Source: Orrella daihaiensis (GTDB taxonomy: Bacteria; Pseudomonadota; Gammaproteobacteria; Burkholderiales; Burkholderiaceae_B). Taken from it: a DNA stretch of 64,000 nt. The stretch spans positions 1,550,001 to 1,614,000 of the forward strand of contig NZ_CP063982.1 in the NCBI RefSeq assembly GCF_022811525.1, written 5' to 3'. Numbering within the stretch: the first letter of the stretch is position 1; each line of letters begins with the position of its first letter. This document shows positions 52,392 to 62,557 of this stretch, in pieces. The position numbers and the translations under genes were made by a program. The notes below the pieces were generated by a model. It saw nothing but the letters and a program-made list of their open reading frames with translations, was not told the origin of the DNA and made no database searches.

Positions 52392-52815
52392 AACAACTGT
52401 CAGCTCTTTGGGTGAATGAGTCAATGAAGCTATTGGCGATCCGGTTAAAAATTGGTCCTACCAATTTCTCCAGGGTTCGACTCGAGAACTCATAGCGCAA
52501 TGTGAAGACCACCTTACAGGCTGAATCCGACAATGCCTGAAACTCCCAGCGACCATTGAGGTCTGAGAATGGTCCATCGACGAGCTCCAGCTCAATTAGC
52601 TGCGGATATTGGTGCCGGTTATTGGTCGTAAAGGTCTGCTTGATGCCAGCCAGTGCGATCGAGACAGAGGCTTGCATGCCATTTTCGTTTTGCCAGTGAA
52701 TCTGACTGCCACCGCACCAGGGCATGAATTCAGGGTATCGATCCACAGCTGCAACCAGATCAAACATTTGGGCTGCACTGTACGGCACTAATACTGATCG
52801 TTCTACAGAATGCAT
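52375..52815 (-). CDS. ratA: RatA / coenzyme Q-binding START-domain protein
   Basis: 146 residues from the ATG at 52815, where conserved sequence begins (VERSVLVPYSAAQMFDLVA, seen as SVLVPYSAAQMFDLV); the frame opens about 100 codons earlier, antisense to smpB, and that part is unlikely to be coded. The fold is the SRPBCC/COQ10 type, with YPEFMPWCGGSQI. It binds coenzyme Q in some organisms and the E. coli homologue was proposed to inhibit 70S ribosome formation. It is divergent from smpB, the usual arrangement. Confidence 0.92.
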   Translation of the reverse strand: MHSVERSVLVPYSAAQMFDLVAAVDRYPEFMPWCGGSQIHWQNENGMQASVSIALAGIKQTFTTNNRHQYPQLIELELVDGPFSDLNGRWEFQALSDSACKVVFTLRYEFSSRTLEKLVGPIFNRIANSFIDSFTQRADSCYGNRA

Positions 52816-52875
52816 GAGTTCAAACAAATCGCTAGAATGGATGGATTTTAACGGTTCACGCGGTCTTAAGGTTTT

Positions 52876-53334
52876 ATGAGCATCATTGACAATCGCAAGG
52901 CGTTTCACGACTACTTCATCGACGAGCGCTTCGAGGCCGGCATGGTGCTTGAGGGCTGGGAAGTCAAGGCCATTCGTGCTGGTCGCGCTCAAATAAAAGA
53001 GAGCTATGTGATTGTGCGCGATGCGCAGATTTACCTGATAGGCATGCATATCAGCCCCCTGCCCTCGACATCGACACATACCAAGCCAGACCCCACCCGA
53101 ACCCGTAAATTGTTGCTGCACGCCGAAGAAATCAGCAAACTGATCGGAAAGGTGGAGCAGCGGGGGTTTACGCTCGTGCCGTTAAACCTGCACTACAAAA
53201 ATGGCCGAATCAAACTTGAGCTAGGTCTGGGACGGGGTAAAAAGCAACATGACAAGCGTGATACGGCTCAGGCCAAGGATTGGGCGCGTGAACGCGAGCG
53301 CCTGCTTAAACATGACACGCGGCGTGCTAACTAG
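52876..53334 (+). CDS. smpB: SsrA-binding protein SmpB
   Basis: 152 residues. It delivers tmRNA to stalled ribosomes for trans-translation. Landmarks are [20 protein letters not shown], seen as [37 protein letters not shown], seen as [26 protein letters not shown], and the basic C-terminal tail [21 protein letters not shown], seen as [16 protein letters not shown]. The tmRNA gene itself was not seen in the window. It converges on ppsA with a terminator in the 81-base gap. Confidence 0.96.
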   Translation: MSIIDNRKAFHDYFIDERFEAGMVLEGWEVKAIRAGRAQIKESYVIVRDAQIYLIGMHISPLPSTSTHTKPDPTRTRKLLLHAEEISKLIGKVEQRGFTLVPLNLHYKNGRIKLELGLGRGKKQHDKRDTAQAKDWARERERLLKHDTRRAN

Positions 53335-53342
53335 GACCACCT

Positions 53343-53375
53343 AAAAAGTGGGGGGCATCGCCTGATGCCCCCCAC
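53343..53375 (-). terminator. Strong rho-independent terminator of ppsA
   Basis: GTGGGGGGCATC at 53348-53359 and GATGCCCCCCAC at 53364-53375 form a perfect 12-bp stem with loop GCCT. On the minus strand it is followed by five T (53347-53343), the form expected for ppsA. On the plus strand no T-run follows, so it should be weaker for smpB. Confidence 0.9.
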
Positions 53376-53415
53376 AATCAATCGAGCAGCAGTTGGTCCT
53401 AAGGACCCGGATACG

Positions 53416-55782
53416 CTAGCTCGTTGCCAGTTTTTTCCAGGTCTCAACGACTGTATCTGGGTTCAAAGACACCGATAGAATGCCTTGCACCTTTAGCCAT
53501 TGAGCAAAGTCGGGATGGTCACTCGGGCCCTGACCACAGATACCAACATACTTGTTCGCCTTCAAACAAGCATCAATGGCACGTTTGAGCATGAACTTAA
53601 CAGCGTCATCACGCTCATCAAAGTCTGATGCCAATAGCTCCATGCCTGAGTCGCGATCCAAACCTAGCGTAAGCTGAGTCATGTCATTGGAGCCTATGGA
53701 AAACCCATCAAAGTATTGCAGAAACTCTTCGGCCAGAATCGCGTTCGACGGAACTTCACACATCATGACTATGCGCAGGCCGTTTTGTCCACGGGCAAGC
53801 CCATTTTCCGCCAGCAAGTTAATGACCCGTTCAGCCTGTGGCACGGTACGCACAAACGGCACCATGACCTCCATATTGGTCAGTCCCATTTCGTCTCTGA
53901 CTTTTCTGACAGCCTCACACTCCATCCGGAAGCACTCGGCAAACTCATCTGCGAGATAACGCGACGCGCCGCGGAAACCAAGCATCGGGTTTTCTTCCTC
54001 GGGCTCATAACGAGATCCACCGACAAGCTTGCGATATTCGTTTGACTTGAAGTCCGACAAGCGAACAATCACAGGCTTAGGAGCAAAGGCCGCAGCAATC
54101 GTTGCCATTCCCTCTGCAAGCTTTTCTACGAAGAAGGCACGCGGACTCGCATAGCCACGAGCTGCCGATTCGACCGCTATTTTCAAGTCGCTATCGACAT
54201 TGGGATAATCCAACACGGCTTTGGGATGGATACCGATGTTGTTGTTAATGATGAACTCCAGACGCGCCAGTCCAACACCGTGATTCGGAATCTGCGCAAA
54301 GTCGAAAGCTAACTGCGGGTTACCGACGTTCATCATGACCTTCAGGTCTACTGGCGGCATTTCGCCACGGCGAACCTCTTCAACTTCCGTCTCAATCAAG
54401 CCGTCATAAATGCGTCCCTCATCGCCTTCAGCACAAGACACAGTGACCGATTGTCCTTCTTTGAGCTGGTCAGTGGCATCGGCACAGCCAACTACGGCTG
54501 GGATACCTAGCTCGCGAGCAATAATCGCTGCGTGGCAGGTACGGCCACCACGATTGGTAACGATCGCGGCCGCACGTTTCATGACGGGCTCCCAGTTGGG
54601 ATCTGTCATGTCGGTGACCAGGACATCACCAGCTTGGACCTTGTCCATTTCAGACACATCGGCCACGATGCGCACGGGACCGGCGCCAATTTTCTGGCCA
54701 ATCGCGCGGCCTGTTACCAGCACGTCGCCCGTTGCTTTCAAGCGGTAACGCAATTGCACATCATGCTGTGACTGTTGTGACTTCACCGTTTCAGGGCGAG
54801 CTTGCAATATGTAGAGCTTGCCATCAATGCCATCGCGTCCCCATTCGATGTCCATTGGGCGCTGATAGTGCTTTTCTATGATCACCGCGTAGTGAGCAAG
54901 CTCGATGACCTCAGCATCACTTAAAGAGAACCGGTTCCTCTCAACCACCGGGACATCCACAGTTCGCACCGCGTGCCCGCTAGACCGATCCTCGTCAAAC
55001 TCCATCTTGATCAGCTTGGAGCCAATACGACGGCTAACAATCGGGTAATGACCGTCAGTCAAGGTTGGCTTAAAGACATAGAACTCATCAGGATTGACAG
55101 CCCCTTGAACGACGGTCTCACCTAGGCCATACGACGATGTAATAAACACGACATCAGAAAACCCAGACTCCGTGTCAATCGTGAACATCACGCCCGCACT
55201 GCCCTTGTCTGAACGCACCATACGCTGAATCCCTGCCGACAGTGCCACTTCGGCATGGGCAAAGCCTTTGTGTACCCGATAAGAAATGGCGCGGTCGTTG
55301 TATAGGGACGCAAACACGTGACGGATCTTGTCGATGACATCATCGATACCGACAACATTCAAAAAGGTTTCCTGTTGCCCAGCAAATGAAGCATCTGGAA
55401 GATCTTCGGCGGTGGCCGAGGAGCGAACCGCAAATGAACCCTGACCATCGGCATCGAGCTCTGCAAAAGCTTGGCGAATTTGCTCATCGAGCTGAGTTGG
55501 CAAAGGCGCCTCAACTATCCATTGACGAATCTGAGCACCCGCCTCGGCAAGCGCACGCACATCGTCAGCGTCAAGCGTTGACAAGCGCTCAGCAATGCGA
55601 TCGGCAAGCCCGGTTTGGGCCAGAAAATCACGATATGCCTGCGCCGTCGTGGCAAAACCACCCGGTACACGGACACCTGCGTCAGAAAGTTGGCTGATCA
55701 TCTCGCCAAGAGATGCGTTCTTGCCTCCTACAGTGTCAACATCCGTCATCCGGAGTTGATCAAATGGTACGACATATGACAT
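53416..55782 (-). CDS. ppsA: Phosphoenolpyruvate synthase
   Basis: 788 residues, standard length. It makes PEP from pyruvate and ATP for gluconeogenesis. N-terminal ATP-grasp region: [31 protein letters not shown], seen as [16 protein letters not shown]. Central phosphohistidine: [20 protein letters not shown], seen as [15 protein letters not shown], with the catalytic His, preceded two residues earlier by the Thr that PpsR is expected to phosphorylate. The C-terminal PEP barrel has GFRGASRYL and the catalytic Cys in [18 protein letters not shown] precedes the start. It is divergent from ppsR. Confidence 0.97.
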   Translation of the reverse strand: MSYVVPFDQLRMTDVDTVGGKNASLGEMISQLSDAGVRVPGGFATTAQAYRDFLAQTGLADRIAERLSTLDADDVRALAEAGAQIRQWIVEAPLPTQLDEQIRQAFAELDADGQGSFAVRSSATAEDLPDASFAGQQETFLNVVGIDDVIDKIRHVFASLYNDRAISYRVHKGFAHAEVALSAGIQRMVRSDKGSAGVMFTIDTESGFSDVVFITSSYGLGETVVQGAVNPDEFYVFKPTLTDGHYPIVSRRIGSKLIKMEFDEDRSSGHAVRTVDVPVVERNRFSLSDAEVIELAHYAVIIEKHYQRPMDIEWGRDGIDGKLYILQARPETVKSQQSQHDVQLRYRLKATGDVLVTGRAIGQKIGAGPVRIVADVSEMDKVQAGDVLVTDMTDPNWEPVMKRAAAIVTNRGGRTCHAAIIARELGIPAVVGCADATDQLKEGQSVTVSCAEGDEGRIYDGLIETEVEEVRRGEMPPVDLKVMMNVGNPQLAFDFAQIPNHGVGLARLEFIINNNIGIHPKAVLDYPNVDSDLKIAVESAARGYASPRAFFVEKLAEGMATIAAAFAPKPVIVRLSDFKSNEYRKLVGGSRYEPEEENPMLGFRGASRYLADEFAECFRMECEAVRKVRDEMGLTNMEVMVPFVRTVPQAERVINLLAENGLARGQNGLRIVMMCEVPSNAILAEEFLQYFDGFSIGSNDMTQLTLGLDRDSGMELLASDFDERDDAVKFMLKRAIDACLKANKYVGICGQGPSDHPDFAQWLKVQGILSVSLNPDTVVETWKKLATS

Positions 55783-55814
55783 GGAGTCACCTTATAACAA
55801 TGAATGAAAAGCGA

Positions 55815-55860
55815 GTTTGGTCAGTCCACACCTTGTCTAAAGGCGATACACTGACCAAAC
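55815..55860. repeat. 11-bp perfect inverted repeat in the ppsA leader/promoter region
   Basis: GTTTGGTCAGT at 55815-55825 and ACTGACCAAAC at 55850-55860 are perfect inverted copies 24 bases apart. The near arm is 33 bases before the ppsA ATG. In the ppsA direction the loop holds a second short stem (CCTT/AAGG), and the far side is followed by CGCTTTTC. It could be a regulator site or a leader RNA structure. Confidence 0.65.
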
Positions 55861-56025
55861 CGGCCTACTCAGCAGGTCGCACACATCTGGGCTTGAGCCG
55901 ATACTGTGCAACTTGGGCTGGTTTCACTGCAATTACCGACGCTTGCCGTTAAGCCATCGTCGGATGCGACTCCGGTTGCTGCAGTGCATTGTACCCTCAG
56001 TTATTGTGACTTTAGGACCTTAAAA

Positions 56026-56862
56026 GTGACTGACGCATCAAACATCGAACGCACGGTTTTCATTATTTCCGATGGCACAGGCATTACCGCCGAGACCTTT
56101 AGTCACTCCGTGCTGTCACAATTCGAAGGTGTGAAATTCAATCAAGTACGTATTCCGTTTGTGGATACGCTTGAGAAGGCAGATTCAGTGGTCGAGCGTA
56201 TCAACCACTTAGCCGCTCAGGGGACTCAGCCTATTGCTTTTACGACTTTGGTCAACACCGAAGTCTCTACCCGCATTAAAACCGCCAACGCATTGTTTTT
56301 GGATCTTTTTGCCGGGTTTGTCGAACCGCTAGAACACAATCTGGGAGTGCGTTCTAGCCACAGCATTGGCAAATCGCACAAAGTGGCTAATTCTGCGCAA
56401 TATCGCAACCGGATTGATGCTATCAACTACAGCCTGGCGCATGACGATGGTCAATTCATCAAGGGGCTTTCCGAAGCTGATGTGATTTTGGTTGGCGTGT
56501 CGAGATGCGGCAAGACCCCGACTAGTCTGTATTTAGCCATGCAATATGGGGTAAAAGCGGCTAATTTTCCGCTGATTCCTGAAGATTTTGAGCGCGGCGG
56601 CTTACCGGCTACGTTACATCCACATCGCAGCAAGTTATTTGGCCTGACCATTCAACCGGAACGACTCGCGGAGGTCAGGCAGGAGCGCCGTCCCAACAGT
56701 AAATATGCATCCTTGCCACAGTGCCTACACGAAGTCGCTGAGGCTGAGCGTTTGATGCGTATGGAGAACATTCCGTCGCTGTCAACAACGACCAAGTCCA
56801 TTGAAGAAATTGCCACGACGATCCTGCACGAAATCAAGCTGGATCAACACCAGTCCTATTAG
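56026..56862 (+). CDS. ppsR: PEP synthase regulatory protein (kinase/pyrophosphorylase)
   Basis: 278 residues from a GTG at 56026, chosen because AGGA lies 8 bases before it and because E. coli PpsR is 277 residues; the frame stays open upstream to 55906. It adds and removes a phosphate on PpsA next to its catalytic histidine, using ADP and phosphate. Landmarks are [20 protein letters not shown], seen as [15 protein letters not shown], the P-loop [15 protein letters not shown], and [19 protein letters not shown], seen as [15 protein letters not shown]. It is divergent from ppsA. Confidence 0.95.
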   Translation: MTDASNIERTVFIISDGTGITAETFSHSVLSQFEGVKFNQVRIPFVDTLEKADSVVERINHLAAQGTQPIAFTTLVNTEVSTRIKTANALFLDLFAGFVEPLEHNLGVRSSHSIGKSHKVANSAQYRNRIDAINYSLAHDDGQFIKGLSEADVILVGVSRCGKTPTSLYLAMQYGVKAANFPLIPEDFERGGLPATLHPHRSKLFGLTIQPERLAEVRQERRPNSKYASLPQCLHEVAEAERLMRMENIPSLSTTTKSIEEIATTILHEIKLDQHQSY

Positions 56863-57683
56863 CGTTGATTTGACGCGAGCCATTGTCGCCGTTGCTCAAA
56901 TAAACACACAGCGCCAGCGCTGGCCACATTTAAAGATTCGACCGCATCCGTGTCATGCGCAATGAACACCTTATGATCAGCCAAAGCCAGCAAGGCAGGA
57001 TCAACTCCCCGCCCTTCATGACCAAAGATCCAGGCCACCTCGCGGTCTAGCTTTAAATCAAACAAGGAAGTTGCTGTTGCGTCGAGCGCTGTGGCTAGTA
57101 TCTGTGGTCGTTTTGTTTGAGAGGACCATTCAGTGATCAGCTGGCGCAAGTTAACCGATTCATAAATATCCAATGCAAACTGGGCGCCTTGACCAGCCCT
57201 GAGTACTTTAGGTGACCAACACCCTGCGGTTGCAGGTCCAGAGAATACCGATCGAATACCGGCTGCAGCCGCTGTCCTTAACAAGGTGCCGACGTTACCA
57301 GGATCTTGTATGTCATCCATAAGCAGATGACTGCCCGTCAAGCCAGATCGATCAGGTACCGTCAGCCGATTTTGTGTTTGTCGATGGTCACCCACGAAGA
57401 TTACCGAGGGTGCGGTGACCAGTGTTGACAAACTTCCTATCAATTTGTGCGGCAGCCAGATCTGTTTATCAGGGTCAATCTCGGTGATCAACGATTCTAT
57501 TTCTGCTAACCCGCGTGCCTCGAGCGCCAATAACGCGAATTGCGGCTGACCTTTGTGCATCAGCCAAGCCTGGCACAAGTGCATGCCTTCGAGCCAGATA
57601 TCATGGCCAGGACGGCCAGCATCTTTCATCTGGGCATGCAACTGTTTGTATAACGGATTGCTACGAGAGGTAATCGTTTTCAT
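56859..57683 (-). CDS. RNA methyltransferase, TrmH/SpoU family
   Basis: 274 residues from the ATG at 57683 (a GTG at 57695 is possible). An N-terminal RNA-binding domain ([14 protein letters not shown]) precedes a SPOUT knot domain with [21 protein letters not shown], seen as [34 protein letters not shown], seen as [13 protein letters not shown], and [17 protein letters not shown]. It should 2'-O-methylate rRNA or tRNA ribose; the site is not known. It overlaps ppsR by 4 bases at the 3' end and lies after rnhB. Confidence 0.9.
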   Translation of the reverse strand: MKTITSRSNPLYKQLHAQMKDAGRPGHDIWLEGMHLCQAWLMHKGQPQFALLALEARGLAEIESLITEIDPDKQIWLPHKLIGSLSTLVTAPSVIFVGDHRQTQNRLTVPDRSGLTGSHLLMDDIQDPGNVGTLLRTAAAAGIRSVFSGPATAGCWSPKVLRAGQGAQFALDIYESVNLRQLITEWSSQTKRPQILATALDATATSLFDLKLDREVAWIFGHEGRGVDPALLALADHKVFIAHDTDAVESLNVASAGAVCLFEQRRQWLASNQR

Positions 57684-57704
57684 GGACGGGCTCACATGAC
57701 AAAC

Positions 57705-58280
57705 TTAAATTGACAAGCACTCGCGCACCGGCGCAAAACTTCGTCTGTGCGCCGGACAGGGGCCATATTGACGCAGCCGCTCCAAATGCAAAGCGGTGCC
57801 ATAGCCTTTATGCTGATCGAATCCGTACAAAGGATACTGCTCATGCAGCTCAAGTAATGCCGCGTCACGAGCTGTTTTTGCAAGTATTGACGCCGCTGAA
57901 ATGGCAGGCTCAGTCAAATCACCCTTGACGATTGCTCGGGTGGGGACATCAAGCTTGGGCGTTCGATTACCATCGATTAATACTTCGTCTGGAACTTGAC
58001 CCAGGCCACTGACGGCTCGCTGCATCGCAAGCATAGTCGCTTGCAGAATATTCATTTGGTCAATTTCTTCAACAGATGCACTGCCAATGGCCCAGGCCAT
58101 CGCCCGCTCGCGGATTGTCATGGCAAGCTGATCGCGTCTGCGCTCGGTCAGTTTCTTGGAATCAGTCAAACCTTCAATAACACGACCCGGATCAAGTATG
58201 ACTGCTGATGCGTAAACATCGCCTGCCAGTGGGCCACGACCTGCCTCATCAACACCAGCCACCAAGATAACTTGGTTCAT
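57705..58280 (-). CDS. rnhB: Ribonuclease HII
   Basis: 191 residues. It cuts RNA in RNA-DNA hybrids and single ribonucleotides in DNA. The active-site motif [20 protein letters not shown], seen as [12 protein letters not shown], and [15 protein letters not shown] [24 protein letters not shown] and the late [15 protein letters not shown] are present. It overlaps lpxB, the common order lpxB-rnhB. Confidence 0.95.
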   Translation of the reverse strand: MNQVILVAGVDEAGRGPLAGDVYASAVILDPGRVIEGLTDSKKLTERRRDQLAMTIRERAMAWAIGSASVEEIDQMNILQATMLAMQRAVSGLGQVPDEVLIDGNRTPKLDVPTRAIVKGDLTEPAISAASILAKTARDAALLELHEQYPLYGFDQHKGYGTALHLERLRQYGPCPAHRRSFAPVRECLSI

Positions 58281-59455
58281 GGACCTCGCTCCATGACTTG
58301 CAAAATAGCTTGGCTAGCCCTAGTGGCAGTGTCGCAGCGCAAGGTTTGGTGCAAGCGTACAAACTGTTGTTCAATTTCATGACGCCTGCCTGCATCCTCC
58401 CACAACCCCCACAGTGCATTTGCCAGGTTTTCCGGGGTAGCCTCATCTTGCAACAATTCGGGCACAACAAATGACTGGCTAAGCACATTAGGCAGGCCTA
58501 CCCACGGAAGATTGGGTTTAGACTGTCCGGATTTCCACGCCATGATTCTACGCATCCACGGACTTAAAACGTAGCTAATCACCATGGGTCGCTTAAATAG
58601 AGCACATTCAAGCGTCGCTGTGCCACTGGTGACCAAGGCCATATTGCATGCTGCCATGGCTCGCCATGATGCTGGCCATTGCTCTGACGAGCTGGTCTCG
58701 ATCACCTGTAAATTGGCCAATTTGAAATTGGCTGCCATTTGCTCGAATTGAGCCTTGCGAGCTTGATTGACCATTGGCACCACAAATATCAATCCTGGCG
58801 CACGCTGTTGCAACCGTTCAGCAGCAGCCAGAAACTTTGGTGTCATGAGTTCGATTTCCGATCGACGGCTACCCGGTAAGATTGCAATCACCGTAGCATC
58901 CGGATCGATTCCAAGTGCCTCACGCGTGGCCTGACGATCAGGTTCCAATGCAATCTTGTCGGCCAGCGGATGCCCGACATAGGTAGCGGGTATGCCTTCA
59001 CGCTCATAGATCTCGAGCTCAAACGGAAACAGCACCAACATGTGTGAGACGGCTTGTCGGATGCGATGAATTCTCTCATAGCGCCACGCCCAAATCGATG
59101 GACTAACAAAGTGCACCGTTGGGATGCCGCGTTTTTTTAAATTATGTTCAAGACGCAAGTTAAAGTCTGGCGCATCCACACCCACAAATACCTCGGGCGG
59201 GTTAGCAAGCCAGCGCCTTTGGACATCTTTAAAGATGGCGTAAATTCTTGGTAAATTTTTTAATGCATCCACATAGCCGAAGACGGACAACATATCCATT
59301 GGATGCCAGATTTGCATGCCTGAAGCCTGTAGCGCTGGACCACCAATACCGCTTGCGACCAACTGTGGACGCGCCTCTTTCATACCAGTGAGTACTTGGG
59401 CAGCAATCAGATCGCCTGAAGGCTCGCCAGCGACCAAGCCAATGCAATCCGTCAT
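58277..59455 (-). CDS. lpxB: Lipid-A-disaccharide synthase
   Basis: 392 residues. It joins UDP-2,3-diacylglucosamine and lipid X at the inner-membrane face. The GT-B fold has [18 protein letters not shown], seen as [34 protein letters not shown], seen as [40 protein letters not shown] and [10 protein letters not shown]. It overlaps lpxA by 4 bases upstream and rnhB downstream. Confidence 0.96.
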   Translation of the reverse strand: MTDCIGLVAGEPSGDLIAAQVLTGMKEARPQLVASGIGGPALQASGMQIWHPMDMLSVFGYVDALKNLPRIYAIFKDVQRRWLANPPEVFVGVDAPDFNLRLEHNLKKRGIPTVHFVSPSIWAWRYERIHRIRQAVSHMLVLFPFELEIYEREGIPATYVGHPLADKIALEPDRQATREALGIDPDATVIAILPGSRRSEIELMTPKFLAAAERLQQRAPGLIFVVPMVNQARKAQFEQMAANFKLANLQVIETSSSEQWPASWRAMAACNMALVTSGTATLECALFKRPMVISYVLSPWMRRIMAWKSGQSKPNLPWVGLPNVLSQSFVVPELLQDEATPENLANALWGLWEDAGRRHEIEQQFVRLHQTLRCDTATRASQAILQVMERGP

Positions 59456-60246
59456 GGACGGATAATGCCCCGTGTGCTGTTGGTGAGAAAGTCGAGCAGT
59501 ATTTGTAAGGATTCAGCTGCCAATGGGTCCTGTGCCTGCCGCTCTTTTAATTGGCTTTTGGCATCTTCTAAAGACAGCCCCCGCCGGTAAATTATCTTGT
59601 AGGCATCACGCAAGGCAGCAATCGCCTCTGGCGTAAAACCACGACGCTTTAAGCCCTCACCATTGATACCCACCGGTACGCAAGGATTACCGGAACCCAT
59701 CACAAATGGCGGCACATCCATATGCAACGCACTTGATCCACCTACCATGGCATGAGCGCCTATCTTGCCAAACTGATGAACGGCGGCTAGTCCTCCCACG
59801 ATTGCCCAGTCGCCAACGTGAACATGTCCGCCCATCTGGACCCCGTTGGCCAGAATCGTATGGCTGCCGATTTGACAGTCATGCGCAACGTGCACATAAG
59901 CCATCACCCAGTTGTCATGGCCAATACGTGTAACACCACCATCTTGGACGGTGCCCGTGTTCAGGGTCACGTACTCGCGAAACATATTCGCGTCACCGAT
60001 CTCGAGCCGAGTCGGCTCACCCGCATATTTCTTGTCTTGCGGCATACCGCCAATACTGCAAAACCGATAAAAGGTGTTGTTTTGACCGATCGATGTGACG
60101 CCATCCACAACGCAGTGAGGGCCAAATACGGTACCCCGGCCAACCGATACATTCGGTCCAATCACACAGTAAGGTCCAATTTGCACGCTTTGATCAATTT
60201 GCGCGGCGGGATCAACAATCGCTGTCGGATGAATGTTGGTGGCCAT
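59452..60246 (-). CDS. lpxA: UDP-GlcNAc acyltransferase
   Basis: 264 residues. It makes the first step of lipid A synthesis, adding a 3-hydroxyacyl chain to UDP-GlcNAc. The left-handed beta-helix of hexapeptide repeats is obvious (IHPTAIVDPAAQIDQSVQIG, seen as TAIVDPAAQIDQSVQIG). The catalytic His is in MAYVHVAHDCQIGSH and conserved NPCVPVGINGEGLKRRGF, seen as VGINGEGLKRRGF, is in the C-terminal region. It follows fabZ directly. Confidence 0.96.
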   Translation of the reverse strand: MATNIHPTAIVDPAAQIDQSVQIGPYCVIGPNVSVGRGTVFGPHCVVDGVTSIGQNNTFYRFCSIGGMPQDKKYAGEPTRLEIGDANMFREYVTLNTGTVQDGGVTRIGHDNWVMAYVHVAHDCQIGSHTILANGVQMGGHVHVGDWAIVGGLAAVHQFGKIGAHAMVGGSSALHMDVPPFVMGSGNPCVPVGINGEGLKRRGFTPEAIAALRDAYKIIYRRGLSLEDAKSQLKERQAQDPLAAESLQILLDFLTNSTRGIIRP

Positions 60247-60699
60247 TTATGCTTCCATGGGACGAATGGCACACATCAACTTGGCTTCAGCAGCGACTTG
60301 ATCATCCACTTTTGCTATGGCCGAGTATTTACAGATCGTGCGACTCAGACGTAGGGCTTCCACATGCAAATTAAGCTGATCTCCCGGCACAACGGGTCGC
60401 CTGAAGCGGGCTTCATCAATGCCAACGAAGTAATAGAGCAACTGCTCCCCTTTTGCTTTTAAGCCAGTCTCATCAGCAAATGAGAAGATCGCAGCGGCCT
60501 GAGCCAAAGCTTCTAAAATCAGCACACCAGGCATGACCGGGTGATGGGGAAAATGCCCCGGGAAAAAAGGCTCATTAATAGATACGTTCTTCAGAGCATG
60601 AATCGATTTGCCAGGCACCATGTCCACGACCCGATCTACCAATAGCATCGGGTACCGATGAGGAATGCTGTCAAGGATTGCTTTGATATCAAGTTGCAT
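60247..60699 (-). CDS. fabZ: 3-hydroxyacyl-ACP dehydratase FabZ
   Basis: 150 residues from the ATG at 60699; seven in-frame codons upstream are not conserved. It dehydrates 3-hydroxyacyl-ACP in fatty acid synthesis and competes with LpxA and LpxD for the same pool. The hot-dog fold shows [15 protein letters not shown], the active-site His of [22 protein letters not shown], seen as [19 protein letters not shown], and the conserved glutamate in ILEALAQ. Order lpxD-fabZ-lpxA-lpxB is classical. Confidence 0.95.
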   Translation of the reverse strand: MQLDIKAILDSIPHRYPMLLVDRVVDMVPGKSIHALKNVSINEPFFPGHFPHHPVMPGVLILEALAQAAAIFSFADETGLKAKGEQLLYYFVGIDEARFRRPVVPGDQLNLHVEALRLSRTICKYSAIAKVDDQVAAEAKLMCAIRPMEA

Positions 60700-60746
60700 G
60701 AGAAAGTCCTTCGTGCACAAGCGCCTACCCGTGTGTTGCGCCTATT

Positions 60747-61844
60747 CTATTCAATTTCGTCAGGGTTGCGCTCAAGCTGGCGCACCCGTTTACGCAAGTC
60801 TGAAAGCTTACCCAGTACAGCTGCATTACGCTGCCATTGGGCGTGTGGCCCGGATGGCATCACACCGGTATATCGGCCAGGCGTTTCAATGCTAGAGGTG
60901 ATTGCCGTGCCGCCGGAGATCTGTACGTCGTCGGTGATGCTGATGTGTCCAGAGAACATGGCGGCACCACCAATAATGCAGCGCTTACCAATTTTTGTCG
61001 AACCGGCCACCCCGACACATGCAGCCATGGCAGTGTGGTCTCCAATTTGGCAGTTATGTCCGACCATGATTTGGTTGTCGAGCTTAACACCGTTACCAAT
61101 CACGGTGTCTTCAAGCGCGCCTCGGTCAATGGTCGTGTTGGCACCGATCTCCACATCATCGCCAATACGGACACCCCCGAGTTGGGCAATTTTGCCCCAG
61201 GCCCCTTTAGCCAGCATGGGATTAGGTGCAAACCCAAAACCATCTGCGCCAAGAACAACACCAGCGTGCAGGATGCAACGAGCGCCCATGCGGGTGTTGT
61301 CATACAAGGTCACGTTAGGATAGAGGATCGAGTTTGCTCCAATTTCACAGTTCGAACCCACAACACAACCAGCAAGAATATGTACGTGTGCACCTACGGT
61401 GGTATGAGCACCGATCACAACATGGGGACCAATCACTGCTGTCGGATCGACATTGGCTGTTTCATCGATCACGGCACTGGCGTGGCATCCGGGTTGAATC
61501 GTTGGTTGGCGTTTGACATCAAACCAACGCGCAATGAGTGCATAGAGAAGATAGGGTTGGTCGCAGACGATCTGGGCGTAAGCAGGTGCAATAGCCTGCA
61601 TGCCGGGCGGCAGGATCACAGCGCAGGCGTCAGTAATCGCTAGTTCGTCTTTGAATTTGTTGGAGACGACAAATGATAGTTCGTCAGCACTTGCAGATCG
61701 CAAAGGCCCTATACCTCTAATACGTGCATCGGGGCTATGCTTGGTGCCCGCCAAAACACTTGACACAAGTGCTCTGGATTCTGCAATGTCATCGAGCAAC
61801 TCTGTCAGCGTGGGCGCCTTAGTTGGCGGGAGAATGACGGGCAT
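60747..61844 (-). CDS. lpxD: UDP-3-O-acylglucosamine N-acyltransferase
   Basis: 365 residues. It adds the second acyl chain in lipid A synthesis. An N-terminal uridine-binding domain ([16 protein letters not shown] [15 protein letters not shown]) precedes a hexapeptide beta-helix ([20 protein letters not shown], seen as [15 protein letters not shown]), with the catalytic His in [19 protein letters not shown], seen as [14 protein letters not shown]. The C-terminus ends in a coiled helix, [11 protein letters not shown]. It follows the Skp-like gene by 20 bases. Confidence 0.95.
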   Translation of the reverse strand: MPVILPPTKAPTLTELLDDIAESRALVSSVLAGTKHSPDARIRGIGPLRSASADELSFVVSNKFKDELAITDACAVILPPGMQAIAPAYAQIVCDQPYLLYALIARWFDVKRQPTIQPGCHASAVIDETANVDPTAVIGPHVVIGAHTTVGAHVHILAGCVVGSNCEIGANSILYPNVTLYDNTRMGARCILHAGVVLGADGFGFAPNPMLAKGAWGKIAQLGGVRIGDDVEIGANTTIDRGALEDTVIGNGVKLDNQIMVGHNCQIGDHTAMAACVGVAGSTKIGKRCIIGGAAMFSGHISITDDVQISGGTAITSSIETPGRYTGVMPSGPHAQWQRNAAVLGKLSDLRKRVRQLERNPDEIE

Positions 61845-61864
61845 TGTCTCTAGGTGAAATCAAG

Positions 61865-62479
61865 TTAGTTCTTCGACTCTAGTGCCTTGATTACCTTGTC
61901 GGTGATATCAACACGATCGCTAACGGTGACTGCATCCTGAAGGATCAGGTCGTATTGCTCCTTATCCGCGATCTGCATGATGGCAGCGTTGGCCCTCTCG
62001 ATAATGATGGCAAACTCCTCATTGCGACGGCGATTAAAATCTTCCTGTATTTCACGCTGCTTACGCTGCAAATCCGCATCTAAGTTGCCTAATTCACGTT
62101 GGCGGCGATTACGGTCACTTTCAGCGAGTACTGGCGCATCTTTCTCAAACTGCTGCACTTTCTTGCGAAATTCGGCGATTTCCTTTTGTAGGTCATCGTT
62201 ACGCTTCTTGAATTCTTTTTCAATGTTCTCTTGCGCCAGTTTTGACGGGCCCGAGTCTTGCAAGATCCGTTGCGTATTGACGAACCCGATTTTGACAACG
62301 AAGGGCTGAGCAGATTCGTCCTTCTTCGGTGTCTGCGCACCGGATTGGGCCATCGCAACAGGCGAGATAAACAATGCAAGACAGACGGCTGTCAATGCCA
62401 TCGCGCCAATGACTCGGCTAGTCATTGCAGGTTTAGCATTGCTGTCAGCCTTACTGGCCAAATTGCCCACTTCGATCAT
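61865..62479 (-). CDS. skp: OmpH/Skp family periplasmic chaperone
   Basis: 204 residues from the ATG at 62479, chosen because AAGGTGG lies nine bases before it; the ATG 18 codons later has no ribosome site. This gives an unusually long N-region before the signal peptide core (ALTAVCLALFISPVAMAQ). The mature part has KIGFVNTQRILQDSGPSKLA, seen as IGFVNTQRILQDSGP, and a long charged coiled-coil (about 85-160) as in Skp. It carries unfolded outer-membrane proteins to the BAM complex. It lies between bamA and lpxD. Confidence 0.92.
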   Translation of the reverse strand: MIEVGNLASKADSNAKPAMTSRVIGAMALTAVCLALFISPVAMAQSGAQTPKKDESAQPFVVKIGFVNTQRILQDSGPSKLAQENIEKEFKKRNDDLQKEIAEFRKKVQQFEKDAPVLAESDRNRRQRELGNLDADLQRKQREIQEDFNRRRNEEFAIIIERANAAIMQIADKEQYDLILQDAVTVSDRVDITDKVIKALESKN

Positions 62480-62557
62480 ATTTAGTTACCACCTTTGAGT
62501 GTGTGAATGACACGCAGATGCAAAGACACCCGTCGGTCATTTTGCCATTGATTACAT

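Noticed and set aside
52375..52815. RatA-RnfH as a toxin-antitoxin system
   Set aside because: The toxin label comes from E. coli work; RatA belongs to the COQ10-like START family and RnfH is no established antitoxin, so I do not call it a toxin-antitoxin locus.
52816..53121. N-terminal 102-residue extension of RatA
   Set aside because: It is antisense to smpB and absent from the family; RatA proteins begin at the ATG at 52815.
55906..56025. N-terminal 40-residue extension of PpsR
   Set aside because: Not conserved in the family; the GTG at 56026 has a ribosome site and gives the usual length.
59818..60354. Plus-strand open frame of 178 codons opposite lpxA
   Set aside because: Same effect as over lpxD; the sequence has no family resemblance and no ribosome site.
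60658..61643. Two long plus-strand open frames (221 and 268 codons) opposite lpxD
   Set aside because: They are antisense to a clear lpxD/fabZ region, have no recognisable domains, and the repeated hexapeptide codons of lpxD keep the other frames open by chance.
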